This document shows, piece by piece, positions 9,621 through 18,499 of a stretch of 64,000 nucleotides of DNA. Location: the NCBI GenBank assembly GCA_046331705.1, contig JAXLQJ010000023.1, forward strand, positions 39,639-103,638, in the 5' to 3' direction. Numbering within the stretch: position 1 is the first letter of the stretch; each line of letters starts with the position of its first letter. A model generated the notes under the pieces. That model was given only the letters and a program-made list of their open reading frames with translations. It was not told where the DNA came from and did not search any database. The DNA comes from JADJOY01 sp046331705 [NCBI: bacterium]. Lineage in GTDB: Bacteria; JADJOY01. A program made the position numbers and the translations under genes.

Positions 9621-10858
9621 GCGCGATCCCCCGTGTCTCGCCGGCTGGCGCGTGCGAGACGACGCGCACGGCGCGCTCCCCGCGCGGCCGCGGAGCCGCG
9701 ACGTTGCCGTCGCGCCGCGTGGTCCGATGCACGGCGGCCCCGCTGCTCTGGCTGGTGGTGTCGGTCGCCGTGAGCGCCGTGGCCCACGCCGCCGAGCCCG
9801 CGGTGCCCTGGGCGAGCTGGCGCGGCGACTCCCGCAACACCGGCGTCGCCCAGGGCCCGCTGCCGAGCAAGCTCGCGAAGCGGTGGGTCTACGCGACCGG
9901 TGGGCCGGTCAAGTCCTCGGCAGTGCTCGGTCACGGACGCACCTACATCGGCTCGGACGACGGCGCGTTGCACGCCATCGACCTCGTCACCGGCAAGCGC
10001 GCGTGGGTGTTTCAGGCCGACGGCGGCATCGAGGCTCCGCCGCTCATCCACGGCGAGACGATCTTCGTCGGCTCGACCGGAGGGACGTTCTACGCGCTCG
10101 GCCTCGACGGGAAGCAGCGCTGGAAGGCCGATGCCGAGGGCAAGGTGACGGGCTCTGCGGTGGCCGTGGTGGAGGCAAAGTCGGGCCGAACGCTGGTGCT
10201 GGTCGGCTCGCACGCCGGGACCCTGCAGGCGTTCGACGCCGCGTCCCCCAAGGGCAAGCCCGTGTGGAAGTACTCGATCTCGGACCCCATCAACGGCGGC
10301 ATCGGCATCAGCGCGGGCCGCGCGATCTTCGGCGGTTGCGACGGGCAGCTGCACGTGGTCTCGGTGGCGGACGGCAAATCGCTCACCTCGATCGACGGCG
10401 GCGGCATCATCGCGTCGAGCGTGGCGCTGGACGGGAACGACGCGTACTTCGGCACCTTCCACAACGAGTTCCTGCGCGTCGGCATCGCGAGCGGCGAGGT
10501 CGCCTGGCGCTTCCACGATCAGGAGTTCCAGTACTACTCGTCGCCTGCGCTCACCGACTCGGCGGTGGTGTTCGGCGGACAGGATCAACGCCTGCACGCG
10601 CTCGATCGACGCAGCGGCAAGCCGCTCTGGGAGCTCAAGGCCAAGGGGCGCGTGGACAGCTCGCCGGTGGTGAGCGGCGATCGCGTGGTCGTGGGCTCCC
10701 ACGACGGTCGGCTCTACCTGGTCGAGCTGGCAACGGGAAAGCTCGTGGACTCGTTCGAGGTGGGCGGCCGGATCAGCGGCACTCCCGCGGTCGGACCGAA
10801 GCTGGTGGTGGTTGGCACCGAGTCGAACGAGGTCTACGCCTTCGGAGACGCACCATGA
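9617..10858 (+). CDS. Exported PQQ-like (BamB-type) beta-propeller protein
   Basis: 413 residues from a GTG at 9617 that overlaps the dehydrogenase stop by four bases. After an Arg-rich N-terminus there is a hydrophobic export segment (LLWLVVSVAVSAVAHAAEP, ending near residue 60) and then one complete propeller. Blades include HAIDLVTGKRAWVF, YALGLDGKQRW, LHALDRRSGKPLW and YLVELATGKLVDSF. It is the smallest of the four propellers here and has no added domains. The long Arg-rich stretch before the hydrophobic segment suggests that the true start could be internal, but no ATG is available before the signal. Its stop overlaps the start of the radical SAM gene (ATGA), tying it to that operon. Role unknown; likely a periplasmic partner or scaffold. 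Confidence 0.82.
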   Translation: MSAIPRVSPAGACETTRTARSPRGRGAATLPSRRVVRCTAAPLLWLVVSVAVSAVAHAAEPAVPWASWRGDSRNTGVAQGPLPSKLAKRWVYATGGPVKSSAVLGHGRTYIGSDDGALHAIDLVTGKRAWVFQADGGIEAPPLIHGETIFVGSTGGTFYALGLDGKQRWKADAEGKVTGSAVAVVEAKSGRTLVLVGSHAGTLQAFDAASPKGKPVWKYSISDPINGGIGISAGRAIFGGCDGQLHVVSVADGKSLTSIDGGGIIASSVALDGNDAYFGTFHNEFLRVGIASGEVAWRFHDQEFQYYSSPALTDSAVVFGGQDQRLHALDRRSGKPLWELKAKGRVDSSPVVSGDRVVVGSHDGRLYLVELATGKLVDSFEVGGRISGTPAVGPKLVVVGTESNEVYAFGDAP

Positions 10859-12189
10859 CGGCCGATTCCGTGCGGCGGGTGCCCGGCGCGCCCATCGACA
10901 GCGAGGCGGGGAACTCCTTCGTCTCGAACTACCCGCCGTATTCGTGCTGGACCGCCGATCGCATCGACGCGGCGCTCGGCGCCTTCGCCGAGCCCGCGGA
11001 TGCCGCGACGCCGCTCGGGCTCTACGTTCACGTCCCGTTCTGCAGGAAGCGTTGCCGGTTCTGCTACTTCAAGGTCTCCACGGATCAGAACGCGGCGGTG
11101 GTGGAGCGTTACGTCGAGGCGCTCGTGAACGAGGCCGCGCTGGTCGCCGCGCAGCCGTTCGCGCGCGGCCGGCCCCTCGAGTACGTCTACTTCGGCGGCG
11201 GCACGCCCTCCTATCTCTCGACCCAGCAGCTCGCGCGCTTGGTGGAGGGATTGAGGACGGCGCTGCCGTGGAGCGGCGCCAAGGAGATCTCGTTCGAGTG
11301 CGAGCCCGGGACGCTCACCGAGCGCAAGGTGCACGCGATCCGCGAGCTCGGTGTGACGCGCCTCTGTCTGGGCGTCGAGAGCTTCGACGACCACATCCTC
11401 GAGGTGAACGGTCGCGCGCACCTCTCGAAGCAGGCGTTCGCCGCGTTCGGCTGGGCGCGCGCCGCCGGCTTGCCGCAGATCAACGTCGACCTGATCGCGG
11501 GCATGCTCGACGAGACCGAGCGCGAGTGGAACGCCAACATCGACCACACCCTCGAGCTGGCACCGGATAGCGTGACGATCTACCCGATGGAGGTGCCGCT
11601 CAACACGATCCTCTATCGCGACCTGAACGGGAGCGAGCCGCTCGGCGCGCGCATGCCGGACTGGGACACCAAGCGACGCTGGCAGAAACACGCGTTCGCG
11701 CGCCTCGAGGCCGCGGGCTACACGCTCACCAGCGCCTACACCGCCGTGAAGGACCCGCGCGTCACGCGTTTCGTCTATCGCGACGCGCTCTGGCACGGCG
11801 CGGACATGATCGGGCTCGGCGTCGCGAGCTTCGGCCACGTCGACCACGCGCATTACCAGAACGTGAAAGACCTGGAAGCGTACGTCGCCACGGTCGAGTC
11901 CGGGCGTCTGCCGCTGGCGCGCGCGCTCGCGATCTCGCACGAGGAATCGCTGGTTCGCGAGATGATCCTGCAGATGAAGCTCGGGCGCCTCGACGCCGGC
12001 TATTTCCGGCGCAAGTTCGACGTCGACATCCTCACGCGCTTCGCCGAGCCGTTCGCCGCCTTCCGCGACGAGCGTTTCTTGACCATCGACGGCGACACCA
12101 TCACCCTCGAGCGCGACGCGCTGCTCCAGGTCGACGCGATGCTGCGCGCCTTCTACCTCCCCGAGCACCGCACCGCCCGTTACACGTGA
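10855..12189 (+). CDS. Radical SAM enzyme, HemN-like (coproporphyrinogen-oxidase family)
   Basis: 444 residues. The radical SAM cluster motif is Cys63-x3-Cys67-x2-Cys70 in the context PFCRKRCRFCYFK, with the HemN-type aromatic after the third Cys. YFGGGTPSYL near residue 105 and a LGVESFDDHIL segment match the family's SAM-binding core, and the C-terminal HemN domain is present. Many HemN-like proteins are not haem enzymes: members act as haem chaperones, methyltransferases or cyclopropane-forming enzymes. This copy sits in an overlapping operon with a propeller gene (ATGA overlap) and 16 bases before a halogenase-like gene, with no other haem-biosynthesis gene in sight. I therefore favour a tailoring reaction over coproporphyrinogen decarboxylation, but the substrate is unknown. 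Confidence 0.85.
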   Translation: MTADSVRRVPGAPIDSEAGNSFVSNYPPYSCWTADRIDAALGAFAEPADAATPLGLYVHVPFCRKRCRFCYFKVSTDQNAAVVERYVEALVNEAALVAAQPFARGRPLEYVYFGGGTPSYLSTQQLARLVEGLRTALPWSGAKEISFECEPGTLTERKVHAIRELGVTRLCLGVESFDDHILEVNGRAHLSKQAFAAFGWARAAGLPQINVDLIAGMLDETEREWNANIDHTLELAPDSVTIYPMEVPLNTILYRDLNGSEPLGARMPDWDTKRRWQKHAFARLEAAGYTLTSAYTAVKDPRVTRFVYRDALWHGADMIGLGVASFGHVDHAHYQNVKDLEAYVATVESGRLPLARALAISHEESLVREMILQMKLGRLDAGYFRRKFDVDILTRFAEPFAAFRDERFLTIDGDTITLERDALLQVDAMLRAFYLPEHRTARYT

Positions 12190-12205
12190 TCGGAACGACG
12201 AACCC

Positions 12206-13474
12206 ATGAGCCCAACGACTCACGAATTCGATGCCATCGTCCTCGGCGCCGGTCCGGCGGGCACCACCGCCGCCGCGGTGCTCGCCCAGCACGGCCGCCG
12301 CGTGGCGATCCTCGAGAAGGCCAAGTTCCCGCGCTACCACATCGGCGAGTCGCTGATCCCGTACGGCTGGTTCGGCCTCGAACGGCTGGGGCTCGTCGAC
12401 CGTCTCGACGCCGCCTCGTTCCAGGTGCGCAAGCTCAGCGTCCAGTTCGTGAGCATGGACGGGAAGGCGTCGGTGCCGTTCTATTTCTTCAAGCACACCG
12501 AGCACGACTGCGCGCGCACCTGGCAGGTGCTGCGCAGCGAGTTCGACCAGCTGCTCCTCGACAACGCCGTCGCCAAGGGCGCCGTGCTCTTCGAGGAGAC
12601 CCAAGCGCGGAAGCTCGTCGCCGAGGGCGACGCCGTGGTGGGTGTCGAGGCGTCGGCGGCCACGGGCACGCTCGCGTTCCGGGCACCCATGACCATCGAC
12701 GCGACCGGACGCGACGCGTTCGCCGCCCATCGCTACGGCTGGCGGGTCCCCGATCCCCAGCTCAAGAAGCTGGCGATCTGGACCTATTACCGCGGCGCCA
12801 AGCGCGACGCCGGAGTCGACGAAGGCGCCACCACCGTGGCGTACGTCCCGAACAAGGGCTGGTTCTGGTACATCCCCCTCGCCGACGACGTCATCAGCGT
12901 CGGCGTGGTCGCCGAACCCGACTACCTCTACCGCGACGGCAAGAGCGACCCCGACGCGATCTTCGCGCGCGAGGTCGAGATCCAGCGCTGGATCCAGGAC
13001 CACGTCGCGAGCGGCGAGAAGGTGGCGCCGTGTCGGGTGACGGGCGATTACTCGTACCGCTCGCGCCACTGCGCGTCGAACGGGCTGGTGCTCGTGGGCG
13101 ACGCGTTCGGGTTTCTCGACCCTGTGTTCTCGTCGGGCGTGTTCCTGGCGCTCCACACCGGCGTCATGGCCGCCGACGCGGTTCACGAGGCGCTCTTGGC
13201 CGGCGACGTTTCCGCGACTCGTTTCGAGTCCTACGGCGAGCGCGCGCGTCGCGCCATCGAGGCCATGCGTCGTCTCGTGTACGCCTTCTACGACGAAGGC
13301 TTCAGCTTCGGTGCCTTCCTGAAGGCGCATCCCGAGTTTCGCGCGGACATCACCGATTGCCTGATCGGCAACGTCCACAAGGACCTCGATCCGCTCTTCG
13401 CGGCGGTGGCGAAGTTCGCGAAGGTGCCGGAGCCGCTCGAGCACGGCCGGCCGTTCGTGGCGTCGCCCGCCTGA
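12206..13474 (+). CDS. FAD-dependent oxidoreductase of the flavin-dependent halogenase / geranylgeranyl reductase superfamily
   Basis: 422 residues. The N-terminal dinucleotide-binding motif GAGPAG is at ~15-20, followed by FPRYHIGESLIP, a signature shared by carrier-protein halogenases and geranylgeranyl reductases. Near residue 219 there is GWFWYIP, matching the WxWxIP motif taken as diagnostic for flavin-dependent halogenases. The third FAD motif is GDAFGFLDPVFSSG near 297. A halogenase acting on a carrier-bound or phenolic substrate is therefore plausible; a reductase cannot be excluded without structure-based alignment of the active-site Lys. It ends the 8424-13474 series and converges with the cytochrome gene, leaving only three bases between the two stops. 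Confidence 0.78.
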   Translation: MSPTTHEFDAIVLGAGPAGTTAAAVLAQHGRRVAILEKAKFPRYHIGESLIPYGWFGLERLGLVDRLDAASFQVRKLSVQFVSMDGKASVPFYFFKHTEHDCARTWQVLRSEFDQLLLDNAVAKGAVLFEETQARKLVAEGDAVVGVEASAATGTLAFRAPMTIDATGRDAFAAHRYGWRVPDPQLKKLAIWTYYRGAKRDAGVDEGATTVAYVPNKGWFWYIPLADDVISVGVVAEPDYLYRDGKSDPDAIFAREVEIQRWIQDHVASGEKVAPCRVTGDYSYRSRHCASNGLVLVGDAFGFLDPVFSSGVFLALHTGVMAADAVHEALLAGDVSATRFESYGERARRAIEAMRRLVYAFYDEGFSFGAFLKAHPEFRADITDCLIGNVHKDLDPLFAAVAKFAKVPEPLEHGRPFVASPA

Positions 13475-13477
13475 AGC

Positions 13478-15730
13478 TCAGCCAGGGCGTTCGGCGGAGC
13501 GCGCGGGAACGGAAACCTCCGTGCGAACGGCTCCCACTTGCACGATCGGCAGCTCGGGGGCGGCCTCTTCCGTGATCGCCTCGACGAGCGCGGGGTCGAG
13601 GCGCCGGTAGTTCCACGCCGCCTCGAGCTGGAACCGACAGTCGGGCACGCCGTCCGCGCACGCCAGCGGCGCGGCATCGAGGCGCACCTCGTGGGTGCCC
13701 TCCACCGGGATGCGACCGGAATCGACCACCTCGTGGACGGCCCACAGGCGGTGGTCGCGGATCGTCTGGCCGTCGGCGTCGAGCAGCCGATCGCCGAGAC
13801 GCGGCGCGCCGTCCGGGCCGTGGCTGCCGATGTCCAGCACCGCGCGCCCTTGCTCGTCGGTCGCGCGCACCGAGAGCCAGATCTGGAAGAGGTCGGTCGG
13901 GCCGACGGGAAAGACGTGGCCGAGGCGTCCCGAGTTCATGGTGCGAACCACCAGCGCGTCGCCGTCGAGGCGCGCCTCCAGCACCAGCAGCGGCCCTTGC
14001 TCGGTGTCGCGCCGGCGCGCCTGCGGCAGCGTGCGCTCGGTGCGCGGCGCGTGCTCGGCGAGCGGTAGCGGCACGGTTCCGGCGAGGGCCGTCACCACCT
14101 CGCGGACACCCGCGTCGCCGCCGGCGACGCTCGCCACGTAGGTGCTGCCGGCGAGGAAGCGGTGATCGCGAAACGGCGTCCCGTAGCGCCGCACGTAGAG
14201 CGTCATGTGACAGGAGGCGCAGCCGAGGCCGGCCCGCGCGGCGGGCGACTCGCGCCACGAGTCGTAGGGATTCTGCAGCACCTCGGTCATGCGGCCGTGG
14301 GTGGACGGTGCGAGGGTCTGGACGTGGCACGGTCGGCACGACTCGGGCTCGTGGATCGCGAAGCGATGCCGTTCCCGATGCCGTTCGAGCCGGCTCGTGA
14401 TCAGCGTGTTGCGGATCAGCCGATCGCCGCCGAAGGCCCGCGTGAGCCCGGCGGAGACGCCTGGACGATCGATCCAGAGCTGGAACGAGTCGGCGCCGAG
14501 CGGGGTGACGTCGAACGCACCGTCGGCGCCGCCGCTGGGGCGGCTGCGATGACACGACACGCAATGGACGCCCGCCCGATACCCCTCGCTCTCGGTCACC
14601 GCCGCGAAGCTCGCGCCCACCGGGTCGCGTGCGTGCGGGGCGTGACAGCGCAGGCAAACCCGCTGCGCCTCCGAACCGCGCTCCTCGCCGAGACGGCGCA
14701 GCAAGCCCGTGAAGACCGGGTTGGTGGCGGCGTGCGCGTGCGACGAATGCGTCCAGCCTTCGACGACGTCGGGATGGCAGGCCTCGCAGGTCGCGGGGAC
14801 GAGCTCGCTGAAGCCGACGTCCATCGGCACCACGGCGGCGTCGTCGGTGCGAAAGCGCGGGACGCGCGTGCCCACCCCGATCGCGAGGACGAGAGCGCCC
14901 GCGCAGGCGATGAGCAGCGCTGGCAGCCCGTGGCGCACCAGCGGCCGCGTCCACGGATAGCTGCGGCGCGGCGCGGTCTGCTGGCGGCGGCTGCGCGCTC
15001 GCGACGATTGGACGTGGGCGAGCACGAGCAGCAGCGCCACCCACGACGAGGCCACGTGAACGAGCCACGGCACGGGACGTCGCATCACCTCGGCGTAGGG
15101 CATCAGGCCGAAGGCGATGCCCGCGCCGCTCAGCGCGGCCACGAACGACGTCACCGTCGCGAGGCCGCCCAGCCCGCCGGGAGTGCGCGTCACGCGACCC
15201 GTGCCGCGCGCGATCACCCACACCAGCAGCGCGCCGATCAGGATCCCCGTGACGAGCACCAGCGGGGCGTTCTGGTCCGTGGCGACCGCGACCACCACGA
15301 AGATCAGCACCATGCCCGCGAGCCCGATCGCCGCCGACGCCGCTCGTCCCCAACCGCGCACGCGCGCCACCAGCAGCAGCAACCCGAGACACGCGAGCAG
15401 CAACAGCACGAGCTGAACGTTGTCGGAGCCGACGTTCAGCTTCTCACCGCTCGCGCGCCACATCGCGATCACCACGACGGCCGCGGCCAGGAACGGCCAG
15501 CGCGGCGTCCCGCGCACGGGTCGCCAGGTCGACGAGAGCGTCTGCGCCAGGTGCAAGCCGACGTAGACGATGCCCAGCGCGATGACCGCGCAACCGACCG
15601 CCAGATGAGCGAGCTGGAGGAATTGCAGCGCGAGCGCCGGCCGCGGTTGGCTCCAGGTGGCGGCACCGCTGAGCGCGAGGAAGAGCAGCAGGCCGCTCAA
15701 CCACCCGCGAAGGCGCGCTTCCAGGCTCAA
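13478..15730 (-). CDS. Membrane-anchored five-haem cytochrome c
   Basis: 750 residues from a TTG start (MSLEARLRG). The first ~290 residues hold about eight hydrophobic helices. The soluble part has five CxxCH haem c motifs: CEACH (~316), CLRCH (~359), CVSCH (~387), CRPCH (~465) and CASCH (~503), similar in spacing to the cytochrome c554/multihaem domain of tetrahaem reductases. The remaining ~200 residues contain no haem. It should carry electrons between the quinone pool or membrane and a periplasmic partner, possibly the secreted propeller proteins. The membrane half is paralogous to the partial gene at 1-628. The gene is divergent from the membrane-protein gene at 15920, with a 189-base gap. 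Confidence 0.87.
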   Translation of the reverse strand: MSLEARLRGWLSGLLLFLALSGAATWSQPRPALALQFLQLAHLAVGCAVIALGIVYVGLHLAQTLSSTWRPVRGTPRWPFLAAAVVVIAMWRASGEKLNVGSDNVQLVLLLLACLGLLLLVARVRGWGRAASAAIGLAGMVLIFVVVAVATDQNAPLVLVTGILIGALLVWVIARGTGRVTRTPGGLGGLATVTSFVAALSGAGIAFGLMPYAEVMRRPVPWLVHVASSWVALLLVLAHVQSSRARSRRQQTAPRRSYPWTRPLVRHGLPALLIACAGALVLAIGVGTRVPRFRTDDAAVVPMDVGFSELVPATCEACHPDVVEGWTHSSHAHAATNPVFTGLLRRLGEERGSEAQRVCLRCHAPHARDPVGASFAAVTESEGYRAGVHCVSCHRSRPSGGADGAFDVTPLGADSFQLWIDRPGVSAGLTRAFGGDRLIRNTLITSRLERHRERHRFAIHEPESCRPCHVQTLAPSTHGRMTEVLQNPYDSWRESPAARAGLGCASCHMTLYVRRYGTPFRDHRFLAGSTYVASVAGGDAGVREVVTALAGTVPLPLAEHAPRTERTLPQARRRDTEQGPLLVLEARLDGDALVVRTMNSGRLGHVFPVGPTDLFQIWLSVRATDEQGRAVLDIGSHGPDGAPRLGDRLLDADGQTIRDHRLWAVHEVVDSGRIPVEGTHEVRLDAAPLACADGVPDCRFQLEAAWNYRRLDPALVEAITEEAAPELPIVQVGAVRTEVSVPARSAERPG

Positions 15731-15919
15731 CGCGTGCCCGTCCCGGCGCGCGCGCTCGCGCGGCGATCCCGATCCCGAGCGTGGACGGTCATCGACGGAG
15801 CGGATCGGCGGGTTGGATTTCGCGAGCCTCCACGCGCCGAGAGTTTATGGCAATCTGCGCCCGCGGTCGCACGTTCGGCAGGCTCGCCGCTCGCGCGCTC
15901 GTCCACGAAAGGGGAGGAC

Positions 15920-16360
15920 GTGCCGAACGAAGCCCCAGCGCCTTCGGCTTCTGCGCAGCCGCAGCGTGGCGCGCTGCTGTCGACGATCGCCGTGCTGCTC
16001 GGGCTGCAGGCGATCTCGCACTTGACCATGTTCGCGCTGCACATGTGGCGCCCCAAGCTCGGCGTGGTCTTTCTCGGCGCTCGCTTCCACTCGATCCCGG
16101 GAAACCTCGTGGTGGGCGGTGCGCTCGGGGCGGTGCTGACGGCGTACGCGTACGGCCTGTGGAAGCTCAAGGCATGGGTGGTCCCGATCGCCGCGGGTTA
16201 CGCGCTCTACATGCCCGTCAACCTCACGGTCTATTGGTTTCTTCACCCGGAGATCGCACAGGATCGGGTCTTCTTCTGGCTCGCGTATCACGTCGTGTTG
16301 TTGCTCGGTTTCGTGGGGGCGGGGCTTCACGTGATCCAGCACCGCGATCGATTCCAATGA
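15920..16360 (+). CDS. Small four-helix membrane protein of unknown function
   Basis: About 146 residues from a GTG at 15920, just after a purine-rich GGGGAGGA; the spacing is short, so the start is uncertain. Four hydrophobic helices are visible (LSTIAVLLGLQAIS, NLVVGGALGAVL, VVPIAAGYALYM, VFFWLAYHVVLLLG). I do not recognise the family. The stop codon overlaps the next start (ATGA), so it is translationally coupled to the second membrane protein. Together they head the plus-strand series that includes the glycosyltransferase, AMP ligase and ABC transporter. Confidence 0.7.
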   Translation: MPNEAPAPSASAQPQRGALLSTIAVLLGLQAISHLTMFALHMWRPKLGVVFLGARFHSIPGNLVVGGALGAVLTAYAYGLWKLKAWVVPIAAGYALYMPVNLTVYWFLHPEIAQDRVFFWLAYHVVLLLGFVGAGLHVIQHRDRFQ

Positions 16361-17097
16361 GCGGCGCGCGGGACACGACGTCGAGCGTGCGGGCGCTCGC
16401 GCTCGACGTTCGGTGGCTGCGCTGGGTCCGCTGGGGCTCGGTCGCGCTCATCCTGGGCACGCTGATTCCCTCGAGCGGCGGCCACGTCATGTGGCTCAAC
16501 ATGCACGTGCTGACCCGTTACGCCCTCGCCATCGCGCCGCCGCGCATCGAGCCGGATCGCGCGAGCTTCCTGTTCCTGTTCGGCGCGTGCTCGTGGACCA
16601 TCGCGCTCAGCGGGTGGCTGGGGCTGTGGATCGCCCGCAACGCCCAAGCTCACGCCGCCTCGCCGAGCGCGGGGCTCGAACGATGGTCGCGCCGTCTCTT
16701 CCTCTTCTCGTGGCTCGCGCCGTGCTCGTTCGTCGCGCTCTACACCTGGCGCTTCCACGGCTTCAGCGTCCCCGCCGCGGCGCTCATCGTCGCCGCGCAT
16801 CTGGCGCTGGGGTGGCGCGTGAGCGCCCATGCCCGGCAGCAGGCGGACCGCTGGCTCGCCGTCCTCGCGTACGCGCTCTTGCCGGCGGGGGTCTCGCTCT
16901 TCGGCTGGATCTGCATCGCGATCATCTTCCTCTTCTGTCCGGACGTGATCTTCGCCCACGGAATCCTGCTCGGCGGCCTGGGGGCGGCGGCGCTGCTCGG
17001 CGGGCTCGCGCGACGGTGGCGGGAGCGAAACGCCCTCCAGCGGAGCGCGGACGCCACGCGCGACGGCGCGGTCGCGGCGGTCGCCGCGGGCCCGTGA
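16357..17097 (+). CDS. Polytopic membrane protein, paralogue of the 701-1432 product
   Basis: 246 residues. ATG 16357 overlaps the upstream stop by four bases. About six hydrophobic helices; PSSGGHVMW, FLFGACSWTI and IFLFCPDVIFAHG match the paralogue at 701-1432. As with that copy, it lies beside a cytochrome-type gene, here divergently oriented. The C-terminus is a basic tail. Function is unknown; its repeated pairing with a multihaem or membrane cytochrome suggests a role in the same membrane electron-transfer or assembly complex. Confidence 0.75.
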   Translation: MSGARDTTSSVRALALDVRWLRWVRWGSVALILGTLIPSSGGHVMWLNMHVLTRYALAIAPPRIEPDRASFLFLFGACSWTIALSGWLGLWIARNAQAHAASPSAGLERWSRRLFLFSWLAPCSFVALYTWRFHGFSVPAAALIVAAHLALGWRVSAHARQQADRWLAVLAYALLPAGVSLFGWICIAIIFLFCPDVIFAHGILLGGLGAAALLGGLARRWRERNALQRSADATRDGAVAAVAAGP

Positions 17098-17148
17098 GGC
17101 GCGAGCGTCGCAGCCGCGGCGTCGCATGACGGTCGTCTCGGGCTGGCG

Positions 17149-18438
17149 ATGACGCTGGTATTGCTCACCCCCGGCACCGGCACGTTCTATTGCGGCAGCT
17201 GCATCCGCGACGACGGCTTGGCGCGAGGGCTGGCGCGCGCCGGCCGCGACGTGTGGATGGTGCCGCTCTACCTGCCTCAGGTGACGGAGGTGGAGAGCAC
17301 GGTCGCCGACGCGCCGATCTGCTTCGGCGGGATCAACGTCTACCTGCAACAACACTCGGCGCTCTTCCGGCGGACTCCTGCGTGGATCGATCGGCTCCTC
17401 GACCAGCCCTGGCTGCTGCGCGCGGCGGCGAGCCTCTCGGACATGACCAACACCGCCGCGCACGGACCGCTCACGGTGTCGATGCTGCGCGGCGAAGAGG
17501 GCAATCAACGCAAGGCGCTGGACCAGCTGCTGAGCTTGCTCGCCGATCATCGGCCGCCGCCGACCGCGGTGTGCCTCTCGAACGCGTTGCTGGTGGGATT
17601 GGCGCGGCGGCTACGCGAGGAGCTGCGCGTGCCGGTGGTGGTCACGCTGCAGGGCGAGGACGCGTTCCTGGATTCGCTGGCCGAGCCGGACCGCGCGTCG
17701 GCGTGGGAGGAGATGGGCTTGCGCATTCGCGACGTCGATGCGCTGGTCGCCGTGAGTCGCTACTACGGTGACGCCATGCAGCAACGCCTCGGCTTCGACC
17801 GCGCGAAGCTCCACGTCATCCACAACGGCATCGACGTCGACGGTTACGAGCCGGCGGCGGCGGACCCGGCCCCGCCGGTGCTCGGCTACCTGGCGCGCCT
17901 CACGGCGGGCAAGGGCCTCGACCGTCTCGCGGAGGCGTTCCTCGTGCTCAGGAAGCGCCCGGAGCTCGCGGGTCTGCGGCTGCACGTGGCCGGCTCCATC
18001 GCGCCCGGCGACGAGGCGTACCTGGAGAGCGTGCGGCAGCGGCTGAGCTCCGCCGGCGCGGCACCCGACGTCGAGATCCGAACCAACCTGAGCCTCGCCG
18101 AGAAGCAGGCATTCCTCCGCTCGTTCTCGGTGCTGTGCGTGCCGGCGACCTACGGCGAGTCGTTCGGCCTCTACCTGCTGGAAGCGTGGGCGAGCGGCGT
18201 GCCTGTCGTTCAACCGCCGGTCGCGTCGTTTCCCGAGCTCGTCGCAGCGACCGGCGGTGGCCGGCTCGCCGAGAGCGCCGAGCCGGAGGCCCTGGCGGCG
18301 GCGCTCGGCGCGCTGCTCGCGGACCCCGCCGAGCGGCGTGAGCTCGGCCGTCTGGGGCGCGCCGCGGTGCTCGAGCGGTTCACCCTCGATCGCATGACGC
18401 GCGAGTTCCTGGCGCTCGTCGACGGGCTCGCGCGATGA
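17149..18438 (+). CDS. Family 4 glycosyltransferase (GT-B)
   Basis: 429 residues. The N-terminus LLTPGTGTFYCGSCIRDDGLARGL is typical of a GT4 subgroup with a conserved FYCGSC loop. The C-terminal half has the GT-B donor site: a VIHNGIDVDGYEP segment, LGYLARLTAGKGLDRL, and the E-x7-E motif in GESFGLYLLEAWASG. It should transfer a sugar from a nucleotide donor in the cytoplasm. Between membrane proteins and an AMP ligase/ABC exporter, it may glycosylate the exported product of this locus, which is inference. Confidence 0.88.
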   Translation: MTLVLLTPGTGTFYCGSCIRDDGLARGLARAGRDVWMVPLYLPQVTEVESTVADAPICFGGINVYLQQHSALFRRTPAWIDRLLDQPWLLRAAASLSDMTNTAAHGPLTVSMLRGEEGNQRKALDQLLSLLADHRPPPTAVCLSNALLVGLARRLREELRVPVVVTLQGEDAFLDSLAEPDRASAWEEMGLRIRDVDALVAVSRYYGDAMQQRLGFDRAKLHVIHNGIDVDGYEPAAADPAPPVLGYLARLTAGKGLDRLAEAFLVLRKRPELAGLRLHVAGSIAPGDEAYLESVRQRLSSAGAAPDVEIRTNLSLAEKQAFLRSFSVLCVPATYGESFGLYLLEAWASGVPVVQPPVASFPELVAATGGGRLAESAEPEALAAALGALLADPAERRELGRLGRAAVLERFTLDRMTREFLALVDGLAR

Positions 18439-18499
18439 TCGGCGCGCGGCACCTGCACCCGCCAGCCGAGCCCCGGCGCTCGACCCACCCGGCCTCCCG

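Noticed and set aside
10855-12189. Anaerobic coproporphyrinogen III oxidase (hemN) as the enzyme name
   Set aside because: The sequence is HemN-like, but the operon context is tailoring genes and no other haem gene is present, so a specific haem function is not supported.
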